This document shows, one piece after another, positions 8,015 through 16,871 of a stretch of 64,000 nt of DNA. Numbering within the stretch: position 1 is the stretch's first letter; every line of letters starts with the position of its first letter. Below the pieces are notes generated by a model. It did not search any database and was not told the origin of the DNA. It saw only the letters and a list, made by a program, of their open reading frames with translations. The stretch covers positions 1 to 64,000 of the forward strand of contig NZ_WBKP01000007.1 of the NCBI RefSeq assembly GCF_009602465.1, given 5' to 3'. Position numbers and translations under genes: made by a program. Origin of the DNA: Cumulibacter manganitolerans (GTDB lineage: Bacteria > Actinomycetota > Actinomycetes > Mycobacteriales > Antricoccaceae).

Positions 8015-9127
8015 TCAGGGCGTCTGCAGGCCGGCGAAGAGCGCGCCGGTCCGGGTGGTCAGGAAGGTGGCGAAGTCGATCTGCTCCTGGGCGACGAACC
8101 CGCTGCGCGGGAGCTCGCCGCCGTTCACCATCTCCAGGACGGCGACCGCGGACGCCGCCGTCGTCCACGAGATGGCGCGCCAGGTGCGCCCGTCGATCTC
8201 ACGCGGCTCGTAGGCGCGCACGTACTCCTTGCGGAACGGCTGGCCCGGCGCGTCCGGAGCATCGTCGCGCAGCCGGCCGCCCACCGCGGCGTGCAGGTAG
8301 ACGACATCCGAGTCGACCGGTGGCTTCGCCGCGACGAGCAGCTCGCCGGCGAGGTCACGACGGTCGCGCATGCCGAGCTCGTCGAAGAAGAACCGCATCT
8401 GCTTGAAGTGCCCGGGGTAGCGCAGCGTCTTGTAGTCCAGCCGCTGGACGACGCCCTCGTAGGTCTCGCACATCGTGCCGAGGCCGCCGGACGTCAGGGC
8501 CGCTTCGAACACGTGGCCGCCGATGACCACCCGTTCCAGCTCGGTCATCGCCGGCACCAGCTTGCGGACGCCGCCGCGCACCACCTCGCAGTCGTTGAGG
8601 TACTCGTTGACGACGCCCTCCGGCGACCAGTTGAACGCGTAGCCGAGCAGACCCACCGGGTTCTGGGGCAGCGCGCCGACCTTCAGCTCGATGCTGCGGA
8701 CGTCGGCGAACTGCCGGGTGAGCGAGGCGCCGATGATCCCGATCAGCCCGGGGGCGAGGCCGCACTGCGGCGCGAGCACGGTGTCGGCGCCTGCGGCGGC
8801 CAGCTCGCGCACCCGAGTCGTCGTGGCGACGTCCTCGGTGAGGTCGAAGTAGTGCACTCCGGCGCGGTGCGCGGCCTCGGCGACGCGCGTGTTGAGGTGG
8901 AACGGCAGGCAGGAGACCACCGCGTCGGCCCGGCGCATCGCGTGGGCGACCGCGTCACCGTCGCGCACGTCGACCACCGCTGTCGCGAACGGGAGGCTCA
9001 GGGCAGACCGATCCGCGGCGTCGAGCCCGCAGACCTCGAATCCCGAGGTGCTGAGCAGCCGCGCGACCAGCTCGCCGACCTTGCCGAGGCCCATCACGGT
9101 CACCGTGTCGATCACTGCTTCACCCAC
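8015..9127 (-). CDS. Saccharopine dehydrogenase family protein
   Basis: A 370-residue NAD(P)-binding oxidoreductase with an N-terminal Rossmann start (VTVMGLGKVGELVARLL) and the saccharopine dehydrogenase segments YFDLTED and APQCGLAPGL. Paired with the downstream ALDH7 enzyme, it likely acts in the saccharopine or lysine-6-dehydrogenase branch that generates 2-aminoadipate semialdehyde. Whether it cleaves saccharopine or oxidises lysine directly cannot be told from the sequence. I use the GTG start at 9127. It heads a two-gene operon controlled from the 79-bp divergent region shared with the LysR gene. Confidence 0.82.
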   Translation of the reverse strand: MGEAVIDTVTVMGLGKVGELVARLLSTSGFEVCGLDAADRSALSLPFATAVVDVRDGDAVAHAMRRADAVVSCLPFHLNTRVAEAAHRAGVHYFDLTEDVATTTRVRELAAAGADTVLAPQCGLAPGLIGIIGASLTRQFADVRSIELKVGALPQNPVGLLGYAFNWSPEGVVNEYLNDCEVVRGGVRKLVPAMTELERVVIGGHVFEAALTSGGLGTMCETYEGVVQRLDYKTLRYPGHFKQMRFFFDELGMRDRRDLAGELLVAAKPPVDSDVVYLHAAVGGRLRDDAPDAPGQPFRKEYVRAYEPREIDGRTWRAISWTTAASAVAVLEMVNGGELPRSGFVAQEQIDFATFLTTRTGALFAGLQTP

Positions 9128-9136
9128 TCCGTCCTG

Positions 9137-9151
9137 TTAAGCACTCCTTAA
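9137..9151. promoter_or_regulatory. Candidate LysR operator (TTAAG-N5-CTTAA)
   Basis: A perfect inverted repeat TTAAGCACTCCTTAA contains the T-N11-A arrangement typical of LysR-type sites. A further half-site palindrome, CTTAAG, lies at 9168-9173. Both sit between the divergent saccharopine dehydrogenase and LysR genes, 10 bp upstream of the former. Confidence 0.6.
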
Positions 9152-9194
9152 TGGGAGATCGCATCGCCTTAAGTCGGTTGGATCCAGTGTGGCA

Positions 9195-9200
9195 TAGCAT
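9195..9200 (+). promoter_or_regulatory. -10-like box, probable leaderless start of LysR gene
   Basis: TAGCAT ends six bases before the ATG at 9207 and there is no Shine-Dalgarno sequence. This is the spacing expected when transcription starts at the initiation codon itself. Confidence 0.45.
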
Positions 9201-9206
9201 CGCCGA

Positions 9207-10124
9207 ATGACGAAGAACTGGGAACGCGGCGTCGCCCTCGACGTCACCCGGCTGCGAGTCCTCGGTGCCGTCCTGGACTGCGGCTCCCTCACCGCGGCCG
9301 CGCGGGCGCTGGGCGTGACGCCGTCCGCCGTGTCGCAGCAGCTCGCCGCGCTCGAGCGTGAGGTCGGCACCGACGTGGTCGAGCGCACGAGCACCGGCAT
9401 CGTCCCGACGGCCGCGGGGGAGACCCTGGCCGGCCGCGCGCGGCAGATCCTCGACCTGCTCGAGGAGACCCGCGCCGAGCTCTCCACGGCGCCCGGGGGC
9501 GCGTCGGGCCGCGTCGCGGTGTCCGCCGTCGCGAGCGCCGCCGCCACGTTCGTCTCCGCCGCCGTACGACGGCTCGCCGACGATCATCCGCACCTGCGGG
9601 TCTCGGTCCAGACCGGTGAGCCGGTCGACAGCCTCGCCGCGGTGGCGGCCGGCCGGGTGGAGGTCGCGGTGGTCGACGAGTACGACCACGTCCCGCTGGC
9701 GCTGCCGGAGGATCTGCAGGCGACCGAGCTGTGCGCGGACCGGCTCGTCGCCGTCGGGGCAGCCGGCCGCTTCGGGGACCGCCCGGTGCGGCTGGCGGCG
9801 CTGCGCGAGGAACGGTGGGTGATGCCGCCGGTGACCGCCGCGTGCGGCCAGGCGGTCCGCACCGCGTGCCGGTCGGCGGGCTTCGAGCCGGACGTGCGCT
9901 GGGAGTCCGACGACATGCTCGCGCTGGAGCTGGCCGTGGCGGACGGCCACGGGATCGCCGTCCTGCCGCGGCTCGCCGTTCGCGAGGTGAGCGGCCGCAT
10001 CGGGACGGCCGCGCTGCAGCGACCGGCATTGCGCCGGCGGTTGCTGGTGGTCGTCCGGCGCAGCGCCGCCGCCCGCCCGTCGGTCCGCGCGGTGCTCGGG
10101 TCGCTCGCCGCACACGCGCGATAA
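9207..10124 (+). CDS. LysR-type transcriptional regulator
   Basis: A 305-residue DNA-binding regulator. Its winged helix-turn-helix lies around residues 13-60 (LGAVLDCGSLTAAARALGVT and SAVSQQLAALE), followed by a periplasmic-binding-protein-like effector domain. It is divergent from the saccharopine-dehydrogenase/ALDH7 operon, with a TTAAG inverted repeat between them. It therefore most likely controls that operon in response to lysine or an intermediate, as many LysR proteins do for divergent neighbours. The effector is inferred only. Confidence 0.9.
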   Translation: MTKNWERGVALDVTRLRVLGAVLDCGSLTAAARALGVTPSAVSQQLAALEREVGTDVVERTSTGIVPTAAGETLAGRARQILDLLEETRAELSTAPGGASGRVAVSAVASAAATFVSAAVRRLADDHPHLRVSVQTGEPVDSLAAVAAGRVEVAVVDEYDHVPLALPEDLQATELCADRLVAVGAAGRFGDRPVRLAALREERWVMPPVTAACGQAVRTACRSAGFEPDVRWESDDMLALELAVADGHGIAVLPRLAVREVSGRIGTAALQRPALRRRLLVVVRRSAAARPSVRAVLGSLAAHAR

Positions 10125-10155
10125 GGTGACGCCGAACCGGTCGAGGAGGCTCACC

Positions 10156-10659
10156 ATGAAGTTGTCCGACGCGCCCACGACGCAGGCCCAGGTGGAGATC
10201 GCGGCGCCGGCCGAGCGGGTCTGGGAGATCATCGCCGACATCCAGACGCCGTCGTTGAGCAGTCCCGAGTTCTCCGGCGCCGACTGGCTCGACGGCGCCA
10301 CCGAGCCGGCGGTGGGCGCCCGGTTCGCCGGTCGCAACCAGCACGACGCCATCGGCCACTGGGAGACGGTCTCGCAGTTCACCGTCGTCGACCGGCCGCG
10401 GGAGCTGGTGTACGCCGTCACGGACGTCGACAACCCGGGAGCGGTCTGGACCTACCGGATCGAGCCCGCCGGAGCCGGGTCGGTCACCCTCACCCAGATC
10501 GCGCAGATCGGTCCGGGGCGCAATGGGCTCAGCATCGCCATCGAGCGCTGGCCCGAGAAGGAGGACCGGATCGTCGAGCGCCGCCTGCAAGAGCATCAGG
10601 CGAGCATCCGGGCGAACCTCGAGAAGATCAAAGAGCTCGCCGAGAGTGCGGGGGAGTAG
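10156..10659 (+). CDS. SRPBCC (START-like) family protein
   Basis: A 167-residue protein of the polyketide cyclase/START fold: VEIAAPAERVWEIIADIQT begins strand 1 and the helix, W-rich strands follow, and the long C-terminal helix ends in SIRANLEKIKELAESAGE. The fold makes a hydrophobic ligand pocket; the ligand is unknown. I chose ATG 10156 because GAGGAGG precedes it at 10143. A -10-like TAAGGT sits on the LysR stop at 10122. GTG of the next gene follows after 2 bp, so it is co-transcribed with an F420-type oxidoreductase. Confidence 0.8.
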   Translation: MKLSDAPTTQAQVEIAAPAERVWEIIADIQTPSLSSPEFSGADWLDGATEPAVGARFAGRNQHDAIGHWETVSQFTVVDRPRELVYAVTDVDNPGAVWTYRIEPAGAGSVTLTQIAQIGPGRNGLSIAIERWPEKEDRIVERRLQEHQASIRANLEKIKELAESAGE

Positions 10660-10661
10660 GA

Positions 10662-11687
10662 GTGCGCATCGGCGTCAACGTCCAGCCGCACACCGAGGAC
10701 GGTGCCCGCGTCGCCGTCGAGGCCGACGCGATGGGCGTCGACTCGCTGTGGGCTCCGGAGGCGTGGGGCTACGACTGCCTGACGCCGCTTGCGTATCTCG
10801 CGGGACGGACCAAGCACGCTCGGCTCATCACCGGCATCGCCCAGCTGGGCGCCCGCACGCCGGCGATGCTCGCTATGTCCGCGATGTCGCTGCAGGCGCT
10901 CAGCAACGGGCGCTTCGTCCTCGGCCTCGGCGTCAGCGGCCCGCAGGTCATCGAGGGGTGGCACGGCGTCCCGTTCGCGAAGCCCGTCGGCCGCACCCGC
11001 GAGACCATCGACATCGTGCGGATGATCCTGCGCGGTGAGCGGGCGGCGTACGACGGGACGACGTACCGGCTGCCGCTGCCCGGCGGGGAAGGCAAGAGCA
11101 TCCGCTCGATGGCGCCCACCCCCGTCGACGTCCCGATCTGGCTCGCCGCGCTCGGCCCGGCCAACCTGCGGCTGACCGGCGAGCTCGCCGACGGGTGGAT
11201 CGGCAACTCGTTCATGCCCGGCACCGCGGGGGACGCGCTCGTGGCGCCCATCGCCGAGGGCGCCCGGGCGGCCGGCCGCGACCTCGCCGACGTCGAGCTC
11301 ACCGTCGCGGTCAGCCTCGAGCTGTGCGAGGAGTCGGAGGTCGACGACCTCGCCCGCAAGCACGCGGGCGGCTACGCCTTCACCTTCGGCGCGATGGGCA
11401 GCGCCAAGACGAACTTCTACAGCGCGGCGTTCGCGCGCCAGGGATTCGGGCCGCAGATCGAGGAGGTCCACCGGCTGTGGACGTCAGGAGACCGGGCGGC
11501 CGCGGCCGCCGCCGTGCCCGCCGAGATCGGCCTGGGCACCAACCTGGTCGGCACCCCCGAGATGATCTCCGCGCAGCTCGCGGCGTACGCCGCCGCCGGG
11601 GTCTCGACCCTGCGGGTGAGCCTGACCGGCGACGGGCCGGACACGCAGCTCGCCGCGCTCGAGCAGCTCCTCGCGCTCGCGGCCTAG
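10662..11687 (+). CDS. LLM class F420-dependent oxidoreductase
   Basis: A 341-residue luciferase-like TIM-barrel protein. It shows typical N-terminal strand MRIGVNVQP, the family loop GVDSLWAPEAWGYD, the conserved GRFVLGLGVSGPQV segment and WLAALGPANLRLTGELADGW, all seen in actinobacterial F420-dependent enzymes. The substrate is unknown. GTG 10662 begins 2 bp after the preceding gene. Its final four bases overlap the convergent rhodanese gene. Confidence 0.88.
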   Translation: MRIGVNVQPHTEDGARVAVEADAMGVDSLWAPEAWGYDCLTPLAYLAGRTKHARLITGIAQLGARTPAMLAMSAMSLQALSNGRFVLGLGVSGPQVIEGWHGVPFAKPVGRTRETIDIVRMILRGERAAYDGTTYRLPLPGGEGKSIRSMAPTPVDVPIWLAALGPANLRLTGELADGWIGNSFMPGTAGDALVAPIAEGARAAGRDLADVELTVAVSLELCEESEVDDLARKHAGGYAFTFGAMGSAKTNFYSAAFARQGFGPQIEEVHRLWTSGDRAAAAAAVPAEIGLGTNLVGTPEMISAQLAAYAAAGVSTLRVSLTGDGPDTQLAALEQLLALAA

Positions 11688-12115
11688 CCGCGCCGGGCCG
11701 GCTTCTGGTACGGCACGACCGGGTGGCCGGCCGACTTCCAGGCGGAGAAGCCGCCCTCGAAGTGCGTCACGCCCGGAACCCCCATCTCGGCGAGCGCCGC
11801 CGCCGACAACGACGAGCGCCACGCGGACCCGCAGAACAGGATCAGCCGCCGGCCGGTGTCGAGGGCCGGCTTGTAGTACGGCGACTCGGGGTCCACCCAG
11901 AACTCCAGCATCCCGCGGGGCGCGTGGAACGCGCCCGGTATGGTGCCCTCGCGCTCGAGCTCGCGCGGGTCGCGGATGTCGACGAACAGCACGCCCGGGT
12001 CGTCCAGGCACGCGGCGGCGTCCTCGAGCGGCATCGTGTCGATCTTGCGCCGCGCCTCGGCGATCATCGCCTGCGAGTTCTTCGGCAGCGGGGCGCCCGG
12101 CTCGCGTTCTGTCAC
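11684..12115 (-). CDS. Rhodanese-like domain protein (copy 1)
   Basis: A 143-residue single-domain rhodanese with the active-site cysteine C95 in LFCGSAWRS and the upstream strand VLFVDIRDPRELEREG. It shares the uncommon stretch PRGMLEFW followed by SPYY with the rhodanese at 27800, so the two are close paralogues. It may handle sulfane sulfur. It starts at GTG 12115 behind GGAGGA. A 28-bp palindrome lies immediately upstream of this ribosome site. Confidence 0.87.
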   Translation of the reverse strand: MTEREPGAPLPKNSQAMIAEARRKIDTMPLEDAAACLDDPGVLFVDIRDPRELEREGTIPGAFHAPRGMLEFWVDPESPYYKPALDTGRRLILFCGSAWRSSLSAAALAEMGVPGVTHFEGGFSAWKSAGHPVVPYQKPARRG

Positions 12116-12127
12116 GGTGTCCTCCTC

Positions 12128-12155
12128 GGACTAGAATCGACGTCGACTCTAGTCC
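12128..12155. promoter_or_regulatory. 28-bp near-perfect palindrome, candidate operator
   Basis: The arms GGACTAGA and TCTAGTCC flank a palindromic centre TCGACGTCGA with one mismatched pair. It lies in the divergent region between the rhodanese gene (about 12 bp from its start) and the acyl-CoA synthetase gene. Its size suits a dimer-binding repressor such as TetR, but no regulator is adjacent. Confidence 0.5.
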
Positions 12156-12221
12156 GCAGCGTGATCTGGTTCACCGACCCGGTTAGGATCACCGCACCGA
12201 AGCCCCGACGCTGGAGACACC

Positions 12222-14069
12222 GTGCCTGTGACCCTTTCGACCTCATCGCCCGAGACCGATCCGCACATCGAGTGGTCGCTCATCGAGGGACGCGCGGCGT
12301 CTGTCGCGCAGCTGTTCCGGGACCGGGTCGCGGCGACTCCCGACGCCGAGGCCTACCGCTACGAGCGGGACGGCGAGTGGCTGTCGCTGACCTGGCGTGA
12401 GGTCGCCGAGCTCGCGTACACGTGGGCGGCCGGTCTCGTCGCGCTCGGCGTCGAGCCCCAGGACCGGGTCGCGATCGCGAGTGGCACCCGCTGGGAGTGG
12501 GCGGTGGCCGACCTCGCCGTGATGTGCTCGGCGGCCGCGACGACGACGGTCTACCCGACGACGATCGCCGGGGACGTCGCCTACATCATCGCCGACTCGG
12601 GCTGCAAGGTCGTCTTCGCCGAGGACGACGGGCAGATCGCCAAGCTGCGGGAGCGGCGCGCCGAGCTGCCCGACGTGGTGAAGGTGGTGACCTTCGACGG
12701 CACCCCGGACGGCGACTGGGTCATCTCCACCGACGACCTCGCAGCCCTCGGGCGCGAGCGGCGCGCCGCCGAGCCGGATCTGATCGACCGGCGCATCGAC
12801 GGGCTCGCCAAGGACGACCTCGCCACGATCATCTACACCTCGGGTACCACGGGCCGCCCGAAGGGCGTCCGTCTGCCGCACTCCGCGTGGACCTACACCG
12901 GGGCGACGGTGATCGCGTCCAGGCTGGTGAGCGACGACGATCTGCAGTACCTGTGGCTGCCGCTCGCGCACGTCTTCGGCAAGGTGCTGCTGACCATCCC
13001 GATCGCCTCCGGCACGCCGACCGCGATCGACGGGCGGATCGACAAGATCATCGACAACCTCGCGGTGGTACGACCGACCTTCATGGGCGCCGCCCCGCGC
13101 ATCTTCGAGAAGGCCTACTCCAAGATCGTCCAGGTCGCCGAGAGCGAGGGCGGCCCGAAGGCCAGGATCTTCCGGTGGGCCACCGCCGTCGGCATCGAGG
13201 CCGACGCCGCCCGCCAGGCCGGCAAGGAGCCCACCGGGCTGAAGTACAAGCTCGCCGACAAGCTCGTGCTCAGCAAGATCCGCGACCGCTTCGGCGGCCG
13301 GATCCGGTTCATGATCTCCGGCTCGGCGCCGCTGAACCTCGAGATCGCCAAGTGGTTCGGCGGCGTGGGACTGCAGATCCTCGAGGGGTACGGCCTCACG
13401 GAGACCAGCGCGACGGCCACGCTGAACCTGCCCGGGGACGTCGTGTACGGCAGCGTCGGCCGGCCGACGGCCGGCACGACGGTCAAGATCGCCGAGGACG
13501 GCGAGGTGCTGGTGAAGGGCCCGCAGGTGATGACCGGGTACCACAACAAGCCGGACGCGACGGGGGAGGCGCTCGAGGGCGACGGCTGGTTCCACACCGG
13601 CGACATCGGCCGGCTGAGCTCGACCGGTCACCTGTACATCACCGACCGCAAGAAGGAGCTGTTCAAGACCTCCGGCGGCAAGTACATCGCCCCGTCGCAG
13701 ATCGAGTCGCGATTCAAGGGCATCTGCCCGCTGGTCAGCCAGTTCATGGTGGCCGGCGCGGCCCGCAACTTCGCCAGCGCGCTGGTGACCCTCGACGCGG
13801 ACGCGATCGCCGAATGGGCCAGGCAGAACGGCCTGGAGGGCACGTCGTACGGCGAGCTCACCCGGCACCCGAAGGTGCGCGAGGCCATCCAGGGCTACAT
13901 CGACGAGCTCAACGCCGGGCTCAACCGCTGGGAGACGATCAAGAAGTTCGTCATCCTCGACCGCGACCTCAGTGTCGAGCAGGGCGACCTGACCCCGAGC
14001 CTGAAGCTCAAGCGCAGCGTCGTGGCCAATAAGTACCGCGCGCAGATCGACTCGCTGTACGAAGGCTGA
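12222..14069 (+). CDS. Long-chain acyl-CoA synthetase (FadD type)
   Basis: ATP-dependent fatty acid:CoA ligase acting through an acyl-adenylate. The 615-residue protein contains the AMP-binding P-loop YTSGTTGRPKG at 205-215, the GYGLTETSA motif and the adenylate motif GDGWFHTGDIG. The hinge YITDRKKELFKTSGGKYIAP is present, and the C-terminal catalytic lysine region TPSLKLKR places K595 near the end. Length and motifs fit the bacterial FadD15-like long-chain subfamily. GTG 12222 follows GGAGAC. A strong hairpin lies just beyond its stop. Confidence 0.92.
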   Translation: MPVTLSTSSPETDPHIEWSLIEGRAASVAQLFRDRVAATPDAEAYRYERDGEWLSLTWREVAELAYTWAAGLVALGVEPQDRVAIASGTRWEWAVADLAVMCSAAATTTVYPTTIAGDVAYIIADSGCKVVFAEDDGQIAKLRERRAELPDVVKVVTFDGTPDGDWVISTDDLAALGRERRAAEPDLIDRRIDGLAKDDLATIIYTSGTTGRPKGVRLPHSAWTYTGATVIASRLVSDDDLQYLWLPLAHVFGKVLLTIPIASGTPTAIDGRIDKIIDNLAVVRPTFMGAAPRIFEKAYSKIVQVAESEGGPKARIFRWATAVGIEADAARQAGKEPTGLKYKLADKLVLSKIRDRFGGRIRFMISGSAPLNLEIAKWFGGVGLQILEGYGLTETSATATLNLPGDVVYGSVGRPTAGTTVKIAEDGEVLVKGPQVMTGYHNKPDATGEALEGDGWFHTGDIGRLSSTGHLYITDRKKELFKTSGGKYIAPSQIESRFKGICPLVSQFMVAGAARNFASALVTLDADAIAEWARQNGLEGTSYGELTRHPKVREAIQGYIDELNAGLNRWETIKKFVILDRDLSVEQGDLTPSLKLKRSVVANKYRAQIDSLYEG

Positions 14070-14080
14070 GCGGGGTTGCG

Positions 14081-14114
14081 CGGTGAAAGCGGGGAAGATT
14101 CCCCGCTTTCACCG
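14081..14114. terminator. Bidirectional hairpin terminator
   Basis: CGGTGAAAGCGGGGA at 14081-14095 pairs perfectly with 14100-14114 around a four-base loop. It lies between the converging acyl-CoA synthetase and universal stress protein genes. No T tract follows, as is usual in high-GC actinobacteria. Confidence 0.8.
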
Positions 14115-14151
14115 GCAAAGCCCGCTTTCGGTGGCGCCGGCGCCGGCTCCC

Positions 14152-14694
14152 TCAGCGCGAGCCGGGCAGCGCGCCCGGCCGACCGCTGCGTCCGGCCGCC
14201 GTGATGGCGGCCTGCGCGGCCCGCCGTCCGGCGCGCCGTCCGCGCGACAGCCCGGGGGTCAGCGGCGGCATGACGACGACCGGGCACCGGGCGTGGTCCA
14301 GCAGCCGCGCCGACACGCGGTGGCTCGACTTCGTGGCATCGCGCGGGCTGCCCAGCACCAGGAGCCGGGCCCCTTCGGTGGCCGCCGCCAGCGTGGCCAC
14401 CGCCGGTCCGCTCAGCACGACCGTGGTGACGGCGTGCCCGTCGCCGAGCGCCGCCTGCACGAAGTAGTCCAGCCGGTCCTGCAGCAGGTCCTCCGGCTCG
14501 CTGTCGGTGGTCGCCACCACCGGCGGCCGATGGGCCGACCCGGACGCCGGGATGCGCGGGTTGTTGTGTGCGATCACCGCCACCAGCGGCAGGTCGAACC
14601 GCGCCGCGTAGTCGGCGGCCCACGTCAGGGCGCTCGGGGATCCCGATCGCCGGCTGACTCCGACGACGACCGCTCCCTCGGGAATCTCGGTCAT
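14152..14694 (-). CDS. Universal stress protein family, single domain
   Basis: A 180-residue UspA-fold protein: first strand GAVVVGVSRRSGSP, then helix, and the nucleotide-loop region LLVLGSPRDATKSSHRVSARLLDHARCPVVVMPP. The loop lacks the standard G-x2-G-x9-G[ST] spacing, so ATP binding is doubtful. A basic Arg/Ala-rich tail of about 35 residues extends past the fold. The start at ATG 14694 is 17 bp downstream of the MFS transporter stop, so the two form an operon. Confidence 0.8.
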   Translation of the reverse strand: MTEIPEGAVVVGVSRRSGSPSALTWAADYAARFDLPLVAVIAHNNPRIPASGSAHRPPVVATTDSEPEDLLQDRLDYFVQAALGDGHAVTTVVLSGPAVATLAAATEGARLLVLGSPRDATKSSHRVSARLLDHARCPVVVMPPLTPGLSRGRRAGRRAAQAAITAAGRSGRPGALPGSR

Positions 14695-14711
14695 GGGAAT
14701 GATCCTTTCCG

Positions 14712-16268
14712 CTAGCTGCCTGCGCCGCGGCCGGTCGGCTCGGGGTCGGGCAGGTCCGGGGTGATCCCGCCGCCGTCCCCGCCGACCTTGACCGCCGACA
14801 TCGGCTCGGCGACATCCTCCAACGACTTCTGCTCGGCGTCCACGCCGATGAACCAGGCGACCAGGCCACCGACGATCATCAACCCGGCACCGATGATGTA
14901 GCCCCACGTCAGCGGCCCGTTCGGCGGCGCGTGGCCGAGCTTCTGCAGCGCCTCCGGATCGCCGATGAGCTTGCCGAAGATGAACGGCGCGAGGACACCG
15001 CCCGCGCCCTGGCTGATGGCGAAGAAGTACGAGATCGCCTGCCCGCGCAGCTCCAGCGGGAAGATCTCCGAGACCGTGAGGTACGCCGAGGAGGCGCCCG
15101 CCGACGCGAAGAAGAAGATGATGCACCAGAGCACGGTCTGGGTCACCGCCGACAACGCGCCGGCCTTGAACAGGAACGCGGTGATCAGCAGCAGCACGCC
15201 CGAGCCGCCGTACGTCAGCAGGATCATCCGGCGCCGCCCCCACGTGTCGAACAGGTGGCCCAGCAGCAGCGGTCCCAGCAGGTTGCCGATCGCGAACGGG
15301 AAGAAGTACCAGGGGATCTGGTCCGACGGGATGCCGTAGAAGGCCTTCAGGACCAGCGCGTAGGTGAAGAAGATCGCGTTGTACAGGAACGCCTGGGTGA
15401 CCATCATCGTGAAGCCGAGGATCGACCGGTGCGGATATCGCTTGAAGAAGATCCGGGTCATCTGCCCGAACGTCATCGGCGGCGTCTCCTTGAGCAGGAT
15501 CGCCTTCGAGTCCGGCACCGGCGTCAACGCGCCGCCCTCGGCCTCGACGCGCTTCTCGATCTCCTCGGTGGTGCGCTCGGCCTCCTCGGCGCGGCCGTGC
15601 ATGAGCAGCCACCGCGGGCTCTCGGGGATCACCCGGCGCAGGAAGATGATGACGAGGCCCAGGACCGGGCCGATGAAGAACCCGATGCGCCAGCCCCAGT
15701 CCAGCGGGACCAGCTCGGTGTCGTAGATGAACAGCCCCATGACGTTGCCGATGATCGCGCCGGCCCAGTAGGTGCCGTTTACGGCGATGTCGACGCGGCC
15801 GCGGAAGCGAGCCGGGATCAGCTCGTCGATGGCAGAGTTGATCGCGGTGTACTCGCCGCCGATCCCGAGCCCGGCGACGAACCGGCAGATCGCCAGGGAC
15901 CAGAAGTCCCACGAGAACCCGCCGAGCCCCGAGCCGATCAGGTAGATCGCCAACGTGAGGATGAACAGCTTCTTGCGGCCGACCTTGTCGGTGCGGCGCC
16001 CGAAGTACAGCGCGCCCACGACCTCGCCGAGCAGGTAGATCGATCCGAGGGCGCCGATCTCGCCGGCGGTCAGCTGCATGGTGCCGTGCGCGTCGGTCAG
16101 CGGACCACTGTTGAGCGAGACGATCTGGATCTCCAGCCCGTCCAGGATCCAGGACACGCCGAGGCCGACGACGACGAGCCAGTGGAAGCGCGTCCAGGGG
16201 AGCCGGTCCATGCGCGCCGGGATGGTTGATTTCTTCACTACCGGCTCAGGTATGCCGGCATCCGTCAT
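14712..16268 (-). CDS. MFS sugar-porter-like transporter
   Basis: A 518-residue 12-helix major facilitator. It has the signature GRRTDKVGRKKLF between helices 2 and 3, its second-half equivalent GHLFDTWGRRRMI, the motif CRFVAGLGIGGEY and the PESPRWLL motif, all typical of the sugar/metabolite:H+ symporter group. A hydrophilic central loop lies around residues 215-275. The substrate cannot be read from the sequence. I prefer ATG 16268 (MTDAGIPEP) to two upstream GTGs with no spaced ribosome site. It is first in an operon with a universal stress protein. Confidence 0.87.
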   Translation of the reverse strand: MTDAGIPEPVVKKSTIPARMDRLPWTRFHWLVVVGLGVSWILDGLEIQIVSLNSGPLTDAHGTMQLTAGEIGALGSIYLLGEVVGALYFGRRTDKVGRKKLFILTLAIYLIGSGLGGFSWDFWSLAICRFVAGLGIGGEYTAINSAIDELIPARFRGRVDIAVNGTYWAGAIIGNVMGLFIYDTELVPLDWGWRIGFFIGPVLGLVIIFLRRVIPESPRWLLMHGRAEEAERTTEEIEKRVEAEGGALTPVPDSKAILLKETPPMTFGQMTRIFFKRYPHRSILGFTMMVTQAFLYNAIFFTYALVLKAFYGIPSDQIPWYFFPFAIGNLLGPLLLGHLFDTWGRRRMILLTYGGSGVLLLITAFLFKAGALSAVTQTVLWCIIFFFASAGASSAYLTVSEIFPLELRGQAISYFFAISQGAGGVLAPFIFGKLIGDPEALQKLGHAPPNGPLTWGYIIGAGLMIVGGLVAWFIGVDAEQKSLEDVAEPMSAVKVGGDGGGITPDLPDPEPTGRGAGS

Positions 16269-16469
16269 GGCTGTCACCCTCGGCACTTCCTCTCGGATCG
16301 CTGGTCTGCGCACCCCCTCGGGCCATCCGGAGTGTTGCGGACCGCGACTATGGCTCGCAACACGTTCCGGGATTTTCCGGAAACTTTTTCGCCGCCGGGT
16401 TCGTTCCGGATCGTCCGCGGCCGTCGGCGTCCGCTGGGTAGGGTGGGACTCGACCGAACCGGAGGAAGC

Positions 16470-16871
16470 GTGCCACGGATCAGCTTCAGCAGCATCTTCG
16501 TCAGTGACCAGCGACGCGCCAAGGCGTTCTATACGACCATCCTGGGCTTCCAGCTTGCGGTGGATCGCCCGGCCGGCGACGACCGGTGGCTCGCTGTGGT
16601 CAGTGACGACGACCCCAGCGGTACCCAGCTGCTGCTCGAGCCCGCGGACGCCGCCACCGGACGGTCGCGCCAGAACGCGCTGTTCCGTCAGGGGATCCCG
16701 GCGACCTCGTTCGAGGTCGACGACATCGATTACGAGTACGAGCGGCTGGTCGCCGAGGGCGTGACGTTCCAGAGCCCGCCCACCGACTCAGGTGGGGTGC
16801 GCAGCTGCATCCTCGACGACACGTGCGGTAACTGGATCAGGCTGACCGAACCGATCGAGGAGGACCAGTGA
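16470..16871 (+). CDS. VOC superfamily (glyoxalase-like) protein
   Basis: A 133-residue vicinal-oxygen-chelate protein with two beta-alpha-beta-beta-beta halves: ISFSSIFVSDQRRAKAFYTTILGFQ, then TSFEVDDIDYEYERLVAEGV and the closing strand SCILDDTCGNWIRLTEP. The usual metal-ligand glutamate near the end (PDGN.xxL.E) appears as CGNWIRLTEP. GTG 16470 sits behind GGAGGAAG. Its stop overlaps the start of the next SRPBCC gene (GTGA), so the two are translationally coupled. The substrate is unknown. Confidence 0.85.
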   Translation: MPRISFSSIFVSDQRRAKAFYTTILGFQLAVDRPAGDDRWLAVVSDDDPSGTQLLLEPADAATGRSRQNALFRQGIPATSFEVDDIDYEYERLVAEGVTFQSPPTDSGGVRSCILDDTCGNWIRLTEPIEEDQ

